A program made the translations under genes and the position numbers. From JASSUD01 sp031963445 (lineage in GTDB: Bacteria > Pseudomonadota > Gammaproteobacteria > Burkholderiales > Burkholderiaceae), in assembly GCA_031963445.1 (NCBI GenBank), contig JASSUH010000001.1, forward strand, positions 2,232,001 through 2,296,000: a stretch of 64,000 nt of DNA, written 5' to 3'. Under the pieces are notes generated by a model, which was not told where the DNA came from, did not search any database, and worked only from the letters and a program-made list of their open reading frames with translations. This document shows, in pieces, positions 45,697 through 53,858 of this stretch (within the stretch, counting starts at the first letter, position 1; each line of letters starts with the position of its first letter).

Positions 45697-46527
45697 TCAT
45701 ACCCATTTGATCATCCCACTATAAGCAGTAACCAAAATCAACAAACCAAACCCAATTCGATACCAAGCGAAAATACGAAAATCGTGCGATGTAATAAAGC
45801 GTAGCAGCCAACGCACGCTCACAAAGCCACTTACGAGCGCAGCAAAGAAGCCAATGCCAAAGATGCTGAAATCCGATGCATTAATTAAGTTATGTAGCTT
45901 GTATAGCTCGTAGCAGGTTGCGCCAAATAGCAGCGGAATCGCTAGAAAAAAAGAGAACTCGGTAGCAACACGTCTTTCCAAACCAATTAACATGCCGCCA
46001 ATAATCGTAGAACCAGAGCGAGACACACCTGGAATCAATGCAAAGCATTGAGCGATGCCGACTTTGAGTGCAGTGCCAGCGGTAATTTCTTCTAGTATGT
46101 TGATTTGCGCACCCATGGAGCTTTTTTGCTGCCGCCTCTCAACCCATAAAATTATGATGCCCCCGATAAACAGAGCCAGTGCAACTGACACAGGGTTAAA
46201 TAAGACAGCTTTAATGGGTTTGGCAAAAATCAGCCCAAGTATCACTGCCGGCAAACAAGCAATGATGATATGCGCGACAAAGCGACGTGAGTTGGCTTGG
46301 CTCGGCAGCGTTAGCACCACTTGTCCAATCTTATGGCGAAACTCCCAACATACCGCCAAAATCGCCCCCAGCTGAATCACGACATCGAATGCCTTCACAT
46401 AATTACCGGTGAAGTTAAGCAAGCTGCCAGCGACGATTAAATGCCCTGTGCTTGAGACCGGTAAAAATTCGGTCAATCCTTCGACAATGCCAAGCAACAA
46501 TGCTTTGCAGGCTACGATCCAATCCAA
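45697..46527 (-). CDS. uppP: Undecaprenyl-diphosphatase
   Basis: 276 residues, eight or so membrane helices. Conserved EGLTEFLPVSSTGHL and PGVSRSGSTI motifs form the active site. It recycles undecaprenyl diphosphate to the monophosphate carrier used for peptidoglycan and for the O-antigen-type genes further right in this window. Also known as BacA. Confidence 0.95.
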   Translation of the reverse strand: MDWIVACKALLLGIVEGLTEFLPVSSTGHLIVAGSLLNFTGNYVKAFDVVIQLGAILAVCWEFRHKIGQVVLTLPSQANSRRFVAHIIIACLPAVILGLIFAKPIKAVLFNPVSVALALFIGGIIILWVERRQQKSSMGAQINILEEITAGTALKVGIAQCFALIPGVSRSGSTIIGGMLIGLERRVATEFSFFLAIPLLFGATCYELYKLHNLINASDFSIFGIGFFAALVSGFVSVRWLLRFITSHDFRIFAWYRIGFGLLILVTAYSGMIKWV

Positions 46528-46933
46528 TTGATTTTCTCCTTACTAGAGCGGGTTGCAAGTTTTTCAAAGATGCTTACAAAGCGCTTCTTTTGTTGCGTTT
46601 TAAAGTTTAGATAACTCGCTAGAGCATTCGTATAAGGAACCCCTGCAAAACCCGTTGGGCGGCAGGACGATCAACTGAGGCCGCCCTCTTTTTCATTGGG
46701 TATTTATTTGTACTGTCTGCGTCGGCATGCCTGGCCCTTGGGATTTTGCAGGGGTTCCTAAGCTCAATGAGATCACTGATTTGTTACAATCCTTGAAAGC
46801 ATTTCACCCTTTCAGGAAAACACTGGATAAAGCGAGAGCAGCGGCCTCTTTCTATTTTTTGTCGTATTCGTAGTCATGCCTATGTCGACATGCTCTGTTC
46901 ACACTTTATGCAACCTTTACAAGATACGGCATC
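46528..46933. other. Intergenic region with a family B-related element
   Basis: About 400 bases in the divergent gap between uppP and the pcm-like gene. They contain the 128-bp palindromic element at 46633-46760 and otherwise only promoter-type sequence. Confidence 0.5.
46633..46760. repeat. Family B-related palindromic element with distinct ends
   Basis: Ends TAAGGAACCCCTGCAAAA and TTTTGCAGGGGTTCCTAA pair almost perfectly. The core TTGTACTGTCTGCGTCGG and GCATGCCTGGCCC matches other family B copies. The longest copy in the window (128 bp). Confidence 0.75.
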
Positions 46934-47593
46934 ATGAATAAAGAAAAAGCACGCTTTAATATGATCGAGCAACAAATTCGTCCATGTAATGTCAATAACT
47001 CTGACATTCTCAAGTTGCTTCGCGCAGTTAAGCGTGAGCAATTTGTCCCACAGAGCTATCAGAATTTGGCTTACGCCGATCTCGAGATACCGTTGCCCGG
47101 CGGGCAATGCATGCTCTCACCCACCGTTGAAGCCAAGATGTTGCAAGAATTAGCGGTTAAGAAATCTGATTGCGTGCTCGAAATTGGTACTGGTTCGGGT
47201 TTTATGGCTGCCATGCTCGCGTACTGCGCAAACGAAGTACTAAGCGTCGAAATTTTGCCGGAGCTAGCGGCGTTTGCGCAAAACAAACTGCACGAAGCTG
47301 GCGTCACTAATGCCACGGTAGTGGTAGGAGATGCAGCACGTGGTTGGCCTGCTGCTGCGCCTTATGATGTGATTATGGTGTCAGGTGGCTTGCCGATGAT
47401 ACCGCCTACGTTGCTTGCTCAACTCAACATCGGTGGACGCTTAGCCGCATTTGTAGGGCAAGCCCCTGTGATGGAAGCACAGATTGTCACGCGCGTTAAT
47501 GAAACCGAATATCGCACCTACAATCTTTTTGAAACGTATGTTGAGCATCTGCACAACGCCCAGCAACCTACCCCTTCCTTTAGTTGTGTTTAG
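46934..47593 (+). CDS. Protein-L-isoaspartate O-methyltransferase-like protein
   Basis: 219 residues with the PIMT-type start (ARFNMIEQQIRPCNV), REQFVP and SAM motif VLEIGTGSGFMAAML. The usual substrate loop (G.G.T.SQP) is replaced by GGQCMLSPTV, which places it in the Pcm-like branch of betaproteobacteria that stands beside a rhodanese gene. Whether it repairs isoaspartate is uncertain. It is followed 18 bases later by the rhodanese gene. Confidence 0.85.
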   Translation: MNKEKARFNMIEQQIRPCNVNNSDILKLLRAVKREQFVPQSYQNLAYADLEIPLPGGQCMLSPTVEAKMLQELAVKKSDCVLEIGTGSGFMAAMLAYCANEVLSVEILPELAAFAQNKLHEAGVTNATVVVGDAARGWPAAAPYDVIMVSGGLPMIPPTLLAQLNIGGRLAAFVGQAPVMEAQIVTRVNETEYRTYNLFETYVEHLHNAQQPTPSFSCV

Positions 47594-47611
47594 TAAAAAA
47601 TTTTCGACGCT

Positions 47612-47935
47612 ATGCAAACTCTCACTACCGCAGAATTAAATACCTGGCTCAATGACTCAGCACGAACTGCCCCCTTATTGGTAGACGTGCGTGAAGCATG
47701 GGAAGTGGCGCTTGCCAAACTTGCTGGCAGCCTCCATATACCGCTAGGTGACATCGCTCAACAGAGCGCCACCCTACCGCAGAATGTACCCATTGTTTGT
47801 ATTTGCCATCATGGCGTGCGTAGCGCTAAAGCGGCTCACTTGCTTGAAATGCAAGGATTGACACAAGTATTCAATCTACGAGGTGGAATTGATGCATGGG
47901 CACGGGAAATTGATAAGGGAATGCAAACTTATTAG
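47612..47935 (+). CDS. Rhodanese-domain sulfurtransferase
   Basis: 107 residues, single rhodanese domain. It has the substrate loop VDVREAWE and active-site loop CHHGVRS with the catalytic Cys at residue 65. It likely transfers sulfur in an unknown pathway. It forms an operon with the pcm-like gene. Its last 65 bases overlap, on the opposite strand, the 3' end of the cyclase-like gene. Confidence 0.9.
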   Translation: MQTLTTAELNTWLNDSARTAPLLVDVREAWEVALAKLAGSLHIPLGDIAQQSATLPQNVPIVCICHHGVRSAKAAHLLEMQGLTQVFNLRGGIDAWAREIDKGMQTY

Positions 47936-49493
47936 GAACCCTCTGCCTAACCCCAAGGGCTTGGCATGCGTTCGCTGACAATACGCTACTACCTAATAAA
48001 CAAAAGAGGGAGATAACGTAGCCCTTGTGATTAGGCAGCGGTTTTTTCGCCAAAATCAGCCAACTAATCTTCTGCTGCGCTATCTGCTGTAGCCATAGTT
48101 TTTTATTAAAAAAATTTTCTAATTCTTTTTTTGCACTAATAAAAGCCTCACGGCGAATTTGTTTGAGCTTAAGCGGCGCAAATTGCGCTTGCTGATCTAA
48201 GGCATCCTCGCCTAGCGCAGGCTCCTCCCAAAGAGGATTAACTTTAAAACAATAATTAGCATCAGCAATTATTTTTAAAAGTTGAGCAAGTTCCTTGTGA
48301 TTCCTCACCATCAAAACGGGCTCTAGTCCAGCCATCGGGCGAGGTAAAAAAACAGTAGCAGGATAATTTAATGTGGGGTTAGCATTTGGATTCCCTTCAT
48401 CTGCTCCATGATGTACGACTGCGGCTTTCGACTCGCCTTTCAGTGCTTTATTAATCCCCGGAATGACTTTTTTTATAATCCTTTGGGTGGTATTGCCGAA
48501 ATCCGGGTGCATCTGTGAATAATAATGACTGGTTCTATTTGACTGTTCTGGCTCCAACACTCTCATCATATTATCTTGATCATCCATCTCTTCTATTGAA
48601 GGCGCAACCAATAAAAGATCATAGTCAGAGATAATAGGTTTTTTAGTTTTTATATCCGCTAAAATTTCAACAATATTTTCATATTCATCGAAAAAAATAT
48701 AGCCATCTTCACTAGCCGATTTATTTACTCTGAAATAAATATTTCTATTATTTGGATCAGATGAATAAACGATGAAATTGTTTTTCAGTTTTATGTTTTC
48801 TACACCACCATAGCTCTTATTTAAAATTTCTATTAAGTTATTTGAGATGAGTTCATGCAAACGTTCAACTGTCAGTTTTAGAGGAACTTTTGCCACAGTC
48901 TGATCTTTCAACAGTGCGGCAACGCCTTCTTGCTCTTGATCTGCAAGCGTATCTAGCGCTACATCTTTGATTACCGAAAATTTAGTGAATTTTTTTAGAA
49001 CAGGTATAAAGCCCGCCATCGGCCCCCAATTTGAGCTTTTTGCCTTTATATGAATACCCTTGGTTGGATAATCTTCTTGCGCCGATAACTCACCATTTTC
49101 CGAAATTCCTCCTTTGGCTAACAAATTTTTAGCCCAAACCTCAACCGGACGAAAAGCGATCACCAAATTATTGGCTTGAGCAAATTCTGCCGCTTTCTCA
49201 ATATGCTTAGCTGGCATTCCTTGTTGAGGATGGTTAATAACTTGTTCTTTTCCTTGTAAAAATGGGCTATCAGGAATCAAATTACCTTCAGAAAAACCGC
49301 TATCTCTTCTTTTTGCAACGGTGTCAGAAAAATTCTCAGCCCCATTAAAATTTTTATTTTCTTCTAGCGACCTGATTAAATCGTTCCCTTCATAAAGCCC
49401 TTTCACGCTGGCAGAAATTGTTCTAAAGGACAACAAACCAAGACTATTTTTAGGTACTCCAAACAGAGGAAAAATAGAAGTTGAGGAGATCAT
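47871..49493 (-). CDS. Edema factor/CyaA/ExoY-type nucleotidyl cyclase toxin candidate
   Basis: 540 residues. Residues 95-390 carry the class II (toxin) cyclase motifs in order and with exact spacing. IAFRPV (112-117) corresponds to VVFRAVN of CyaA. TKGIHIKAKSSNWGPMAGFI gives K145 and K152, matching CyaA K58 and K65 (same 7-residue gap). ISDYDLLLVAP gives D290 and D292, matching D188 and D190. VVHHGADEGNPN gives H362 and N368, matching H298 and N304. In characterised relatives these bind ATP or other NTPs and two metal ions, and the enzyme is switched on only by host calmodulin (CyaA, edema factor) or actin (ExoY). Residues 1-90 and 400-540 are not part of the core and could serve secretion, activation or targeting. 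There is no Sec signal. Catalytic residues are seen; activity, nucleotide and activator are inferred. Confidence 0.85.
   Translation of the reverse strand: MISSTSIFPLFGVPKNSLGLLSFRTISASVKGLYEGNDLIRSLEENKNFNGAENFSDTVAKRRDSGFSEGNLIPDSPFLQGKEQVINHPQQGMPAKHIEKAAEFAQANNLVIAFRPVEVWAKNLLAKGGISENGELSAQEDYPTKGIHIKAKSSNWGPMAGFIPVLKKFTKFSVIKDVALDTLADQEQEGVAALLKDQTVAKVPLKLTVERLHELISNNLIEILNKSYGGVENIKLKNNFIVYSSDPNNRNIYFRVNKSASEDGYIFFDEYENIVEILADIKTKKPIISDYDLLLVAPSIEEMDDQDNMMRVLEPEQSNRTSHYYSQMHPDFGNTTQRIIKKVIPGINKALKGESKAAVVHHGADEGNPNANPTLNYPATVFLPRPMAGLEPVLMVRNHKELAQLLKIIADANYCFKVNPLWEEPALGEDALDQQAQFAPLKLKQIRREAFISAKKELENFFNKKLWLQQIAQQKISWLILAKKPLPNHKGYVISLFCLLGSSVLSANACQALGVRQRVPNKFAFPYQFPVPMHQFHLVD
47943..48038. 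repeat. Family B-related palindrome inside the cyclase gene 3' end
   Basis: CTGCCTAACCCCAAGGGCT at 47943-47961 pairs, with three mismatches, with AGCCCTTGTGATTAGGCAG at 48020-48038. GGCATGCGTTCGCTGACAAT resembles the shared core. It lies in frame within the last 60 codons of the cyclase-like gene and just after the rhodanese stop; the T-run GGTTTTTTCG after the right arm could make it a rhodanese-operon terminator. Confidence 0.6.
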
Positions 49494-49803
49494 TTTTATT
49501 TATAGCAAGGCAATGCCGACCGTCTTCTGTGCCTCTCGATCCACCTACTTCAGCGGTGATAAATACTGGCGCCGAGCAGATGCCTATTCGATAAAAAGAG
49601 CGACATAGCACTCGCCTAAGATTAGGCAAGCAAAAGCCGAATTGGCTCAGCAGCAATGCAAGCAGAAGATTTTTGGAGAGAATATAGATGGTATGACAAG
49701 CGCGGCACAGCCTATGCCGATTCAGTGCTTCCCTTTTACTATTTTAATTTTGGAAAGCTCTGAATCATCCTCAAAGTCGGCACAACTGAGGGGAACAATA
49801 TCG
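49494..49803. other. Intergenic region upstream of the cyclase gene
   Basis: 310 bases between waaA and the cyclase-like gene. An ORF reading 49450-49656 overlaps the start of the cyclase gene in another frame and is not convincing. No strong hairpin is seen. Confidence 0.4.
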
Positions 49804-51198
49804 TCAGGAAGACTTTGAATGGGTTCTTAATAGATCAATTAATACTTTCACCGTATTCGCTGTCGCACCGCGATGCGCGGCAGCAAAATCAATGGCAGCA
49901 GTTCTCATGGCAGCACAGCGCGCAGCATCATCTAAGAGTCGGCATAATGCTTGCGCGAGCGCAGCCGAATCAGCCACACGCAAAGCCGCGCCAGCGCTAA
50001 TTGCATCGGCTGTAGCTTGAGTAAAATTAAAAGTGTGGGGACCAATTAGCACAGGCACGCCGACCATACATGCTTCAATCAGGTTATGTCCGCCGAAAGG
50101 CAATAAACTTCCGCCGATAAAAGCCAGATCAGCTGCTGCGTAATACGCGCCCAGCTCACCCATCGAGTCACCTAGCAGCACTTGCACCTCTGGTGCCAAT
50201 TGCACGCCATCTAAATCATTGGCGTGTATAGCGTTCACCTGGGTTAGGTTGGTTGACTGAGGTTGATCTGAATTAGCAGAAGCTCCTCGCCAACTAGAAC
50301 GCCGCATAAAGCGCCAACCAGTGCGCTCTAATTGTGCCGCTATCTCATCAAAGCGAGCAGAATGACGCGGCACGAGAATCAACAATGCATCGTTGCAGCC
50401 ACTACGCTTGAAAGCCTCTAGCACTAATTCTTCCTCACCAGCACGGGTACTTGCTGCAACCCATACTGGCCGTTTGCCAAATGCACTGCGCCATGCCTGC
50501 CCACGTTCGAGCAATGCAGAAGGCACACTAATATCAAATTTTAGATTTCCAACTACGGTCACATGGCGAGCGCCAAGTGTTCTTAAACGCGTAGCGTCTG
50601 CAGCAGTTTGCGCTAACACCTCAGAAAAAGCCGCGAAAGCATCCCGCATTAGCCTGCCAAATTTAAAAGTTCGCAGATACCGCTGATATGAACGCTCCGA
50701 CATACGCGCATTAGCCAACACTATAGGCACACCGGCACGCTGACACTCGCTCAGTAAAGTGGGCCAGACCTCCGTTTCCATCACAATGCCTAGCGCGGGT
50801 TGATAGTGCTTTAAAAAACGCCGCACAGCAGGCAACAAGTCATAGGGTAAATAGCACCGTAACACGCGCCCACCAAAGAGTGCATCACTCGTGGCTCGTC
50901 CACCCGGTGTGGTATGGGTGAGTAATAATTGCGCGTGCGGCTGAGCAGCCATCAATGCATCGACTAGAGGCTTAGCGGCATAGGTTTCACCCACTGAAAC
51001 TGCATGCAGCCAGATAAGGGGTTTATGCGTACTTAATGGTTGCCCCTTCGCATAACCAAAACGCTCGCTCAGATGACGCAAATAACTTGGCTCGCGCCGG
51101 GCACGCCAAGCTAAGCGTACAACAGCTAAAGGCGCAATCAGCCACCATAACGCGCGATAGAGATAAGTTAAATACAAGATAGTCCGCCCAAACATCAA
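49804..51198 (-). CDS. waaA: 3-deoxy-D-manno-octulosonic acid (Kdo) transferase
   Basis: 464 residues, slightly longer than the usual ~425 because of a Ser/Asn/Gln-rich insertion at about 310-330. There is an N-terminal membrane anchor (ILYLTYLYRALWWLIAPLAVV). The catalytic SVGE motif, ETEVWP, GNLKFD and GGSLLPFGGHNLIE are conserved. It adds Kdo to lipid IVA, so the bacterium appears to keep an LPS inner core. Confidence 0.94.
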   Translation of the reverse strand: MMFGRTILYLTYLYRALWWLIAPLAVVRLAWRARREPSYLRHLSERFGYAKGQPLSTHKPLIWLHAVSVGETYAAKPLVDALMAAQPHAQLLLTHTTPGGRATSDALFGGRVLRCYLPYDLLPAVRRFLKHYQPALGIVMETEVWPTLLSECQRAGVPIVLANARMSERSYQRYLRTFKFGRLMRDAFAAFSEVLAQTAADATRLRTLGARHVTVVGNLKFDISVPSALLERGQAWRSAFGKRPVWVAASTRAGEEELVLEAFKRSGCNDALLILVPRHSARFDEIAAQLERTGWRFMRRSSWRGASANSDQPQSTNLTQVNAIHANDLDGVQLAPEVQVLLGDSMGELGAYYAAADLAFIGGSLLPFGGHNLIEACMVGVPVLIGPHTFNFTQATADAISAGAALRVADSAALAQALCRLLDDAARCAAMRTAAIDFAAAHRGATANTVKVLIDLLRTHSKSS

Positions 51199-51661
51199 TC
51201 AGCGACTTAAGGAGACGCTAAATAATTAAAATGCGGCCAGTAAGCCGCGTGACGCCAGAATATACCGAACGAATTAAAACAATGTCCACAACTTAATTAA
51301 AAAGATCTGCTAAAAAACCTCTGCATCACCCATTAAGCAAAGCATTGGTTGCTCCTAATTTATTCAGTATCTCTTTAGTAGCTAATGAAAAAGACGCATA
51401 ACGCAATCCAAAGTGTTAAGCAGAAGCTCCTTAATCCGCATTTTCCTCTGATTAAAAATTACATCCATTAGCCTTTCAGCCAGCTAGCAGATAGGTTTTA
51501 ACTATTGCTTAATGAACATATTGGTTGGCTGCCAAACTTGCACTTCACACAGAAGCTCTCTTCTTTGACCCTTCTTTTAAAAAACTTTTCTCATCGCTTT
51601 TTATGACCGTGTTTGGCCAGCTATCTCTGCTCTCACGCATTAAAATATTTGCTGGTCCTAT
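51199..51661. other. Intergenic region, no gene seen
   Basis: 460 bases in the divergent gap between waaA and the Rpn-type gene. No ORF, RNA gene or repeat of the two window families was found by eye. Confidence 0.5.
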
Positions 51662-52549
51662 ATGACTCAGATTCATCAGATTCACGACAAATTTTTTAAA
51701 TGTTCACTTAAAGAAAAGCGAATTGCTGTGGATTTCTTACACGCCCATTTACCGCCTGCACTCTTTCAGCGTTTGGATATAGAGAGTCTTAGCCTCACTG
51801 ATAAAAGTTTAGTGTTGCCTAAGTTGCGCGAGATTCACTGTGATATCGCATATAAATGCAAAATCGATCAGCAGGATGGTTTCATCCTTTTTCTCATCGA
51901 GCATCAATCTAACGCGCCCGAACTAATGGCTTTCCGTAAATTGCAATATACGGTGTCATTAATGAATGATTACTTGCGTGAAGGCCATACCAAGCTCCCG
52001 CTGGTTTTACCGATCTGCCTATACCACGGCAGTGAATCTCCTTACCCGCACAGTACCGATATTTATGATGAATTTGATAATCCAGAATTAGCGCGTGAGT
52101 TAGTTTTTAAGCCGTTTCACCTGATCGATCTCACGACGTTATCCCAAGAGACCATCGAAAAACACGGCTTGGCAGCGGTGATGGAAATGCTGTTTAAGCA
52201 CTATCAAGCAAAAGATGTGGTGAATAAATTTAAGCAGATTGTGCGAAATAGCGTATTCACACAGACTATCTATCAAATAGGTACGCCCTATTTCGAGGAT
52301 GTATTACACTATATGCTCTACAGTAACGGGGATGAGCATTCCCCCTCAGCTAATACGTTGATTGATATGTTGGTTGAGACCCTACCTAATGAACGAGAGG
52401 TCATTATGACGTTTGGTGAACAATTAGAGCGCAAAGGCAAGCTTGAGGTCGCTAAAAATATGCTGGCCGCTGGAGTTGATCTGGCTTTTATTAAACAAGT
52501 CACCGAACTCTCTGACGAAGAGATTACGGCATTAGTCGAAAAGCATTAA
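51662..52549 (+). CDS. Rpn (recombination-promoting nuclease)/YhgA-like family protein
   Basis: 295 residues. The N-terminal PD-(D/E)XK nuclease motifs are visible: HDKFFK at the start, the Asp in EIHCDIAYK, and FILFLIEHQS (E.Q motif). LPLVLPICLYHG is a family hallmark. The C-terminal short repeats (MTFGEQLERKGKLEVAKNML) are typical. Rpn proteins are DNA endonucleases that promote RecA-independent recombination and some act in phage defence. The copy looks full length, and is isolated between LPS genes, as such genes often are. Confidence 0.88.
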   Translation: MTQIHQIHDKFFKCSLKEKRIAVDFLHAHLPPALFQRLDIESLSLTDKSLVLPKLREIHCDIAYKCKIDQQDGFILFLIEHQSNAPELMAFRKLQYTVSLMNDYLREGHTKLPLVLPICLYHGSESPYPHSTDIYDEFDNPELARELVFKPFHLIDLTTLSQETIEKHGLAAVMEMLFKHYQAKDVVNKFKQIVRNSVFTQTIYQIGTPYFEDVLHYMLYSNGDEHSPSANTLIDMLVETLPNEREVIMTFGEQLERKGKLEVAKNMLAAGVDLAFIKQVTELSDEEITALVEKH

Positions 52550-52600
52550 GCTTGACCTTAGCTCCTGACAATAATCAGGATTAGCCTGTCTAGAATGAAA

Positions 52601-52664
52601 TAAAACAAGCCGCATCTAATTGAAGTGACTTTTGGAGTCAGTTCGCTAGAGGCGGCTTGTTTTA
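52601..52664. terminator. Bidirectional terminator-like hairpin
   Basis: Perfect 13-bp arms TAAAACAAGCCGC and GCGGCTTGTTTTA flank a 38-base interior that can itself fold (TGACT/AGTCA). It sits in the convergent gap between the Rpn gene and waaC; the T- and A-tracts at both ends fit termination from either side. Confidence 0.65.
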
Positions 52665-52718
52665 TCTTTACCCTTTCTCATAGAGCTAGGCACAGTGGTA
52701 AAAACCTTGTGTCTTGTT

Positions 52719-53726
52719 TTAAGTATCACCCATTGATAGCAAACCTAATCCTCGCAAAGTCTGCTTCACTTCTTCTAATTGTGGTGGCTGGTCCGCACTG
52801 CCGAGATTGACGACACACGGTGACCAATAACCACCTGTACGCCACGCGGTGTCGAAATTGTAAAGCTCAATGGTTGGACGGTTGAGTGCAGCGGCAATAT
52901 GGACAAGACCTGTATCTACACCTACTACGCCTACCGCTTGCTCCATTAAGCCAGCAATTACAGGTAATGTAAGACGTGGAGGAACGTGGGCAGCGGCCCC
53001 GCAAGCGCTGGCAATTTGCTCACTGACTGTCCGCTCAGCCTCACTGCCCCACGGCAACACGATCGACTTACCTTGCTGTATTAGCGTACGCCCTAATTCA
53101 ACCCAACAAGCTAATGGCCATTGTTTATCTAGGCGAGAGGTCGCGTGTACAAAAACGACATAAGGTTGATCGCATTGAAAGTTAGTGGTTGCTAATGCGG
53201 CAACGGCTAACTGCCTGTTCAAACCAAAATCAAGCGTTGCAAGCGTGGGTAATGCATCACCAAGCGCTGCTGAGACTAACTGACGCGAGCGCTCTATGAC
53301 ATGCGTACGTGGGGTAATCATCACGCGCTGCTGATAAAAAAAACGCACCGGCCATTCATAGCTTGACCCATCGGTACGATTGCCTAATCCAATCAACGGC
53401 CCACGCGCCCAACTTCCAAGCCACGCAGTTTTAATTAAGCCCTGGCAATCAATCACTGCATCATAACGCTCGCTTGCCAGTAAACGACGCAAGTCCGCCA
53501 TTTCACGCCAAGTTGATAAGGTAAAAAGCTGTTTGCGCCAACGACGCAGGGAAAAAGGAATCACCCGCCTCACACCAGCCACAAGTCGCACTAAATCAGC
53601 AAAGCCTTCTTCAACTAGCCAATCGATCTGCGCGTTAGGATGATGCCGGTGAATATCCGCTACCACGGGCAGGGTATGAACCACATCGCCCAGTGACGAA
53701 ACTTTAACAATTAGTATCTTTTGCAT
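52719..53726 (-). CDS. waaC: Lipopolysaccharide heptosyltransferase I
   Basis: 335 residues. Glycosyltransferase family 9: N-terminal ILIVKVSSLGDVVHTLPV, VIDCQGLIKTA, VFVHATSRLDKQWP and the C-terminal GVDTGLVHIAAAL nucleotide-sugar site. It transfers the first heptose to Kdo. The order waaC-manB is that of Burkholderia. Confidence 0.94.
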   Translation of the reverse strand: MQKILIVKVSSLGDVVHTLPVVADIHRHHPNAQIDWLVEEGFADLVRLVAGVRRVIPFSLRRWRKQLFTLSTWREMADLRRLLASERYDAVIDCQGLIKTAWLGSWARGPLIGLGNRTDGSSYEWPVRFFYQQRVMITPRTHVIERSRQLVSAALGDALPTLATLDFGLNRQLAVAALATTNFQCDQPYVVFVHATSRLDKQWPLACWVELGRTLIQQGKSIVLPWGSEAERTVSEQIASACGAAAHVPPRLTLPVIAGLMEQAVGVVGVDTGLVHIAAALNRPTIELYNFDTAWRTGGYWSPCVVNLGSADQPPQLEEVKQTLRGLGLLSMGDT

Positions 53727-53751
53727 GGCAATACGCTGCCCTAAGGAGGTG

Positions 53752-53797
53752 CTGAATCAATCGGCGCAAAGGTATGCGTTGCTGCCGATTGATTCAG
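53752..53797. repeat. Perfect 14-bp hairpin between manB and waaC
   Basis: CTGAATCAATCGGC and GCCGATTGATTCAG with an 18-base loop, 26 bases upstream of the waaC start. No T-run follows on the minus strand. Similar fragments (GCCGATTCAGTGCTTCC near 49720, GCGCTGAATAAACCGAT near 25090) hint at a third degenerate repeat family. Confidence 0.55.
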
Positions 53798-53858
53798 TGC
53801 TTCTCTAGAGGCTAACTGCGCTCTTAATATCGATAGAAATAAAAAAGTAAGAACCGCT

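Noticed and set aside
49450..49656. 68-residue ORF overlapping the start of the cyclase gene
   Set aside because: Different frame, no domain, and mostly upstream non-coding sequence.
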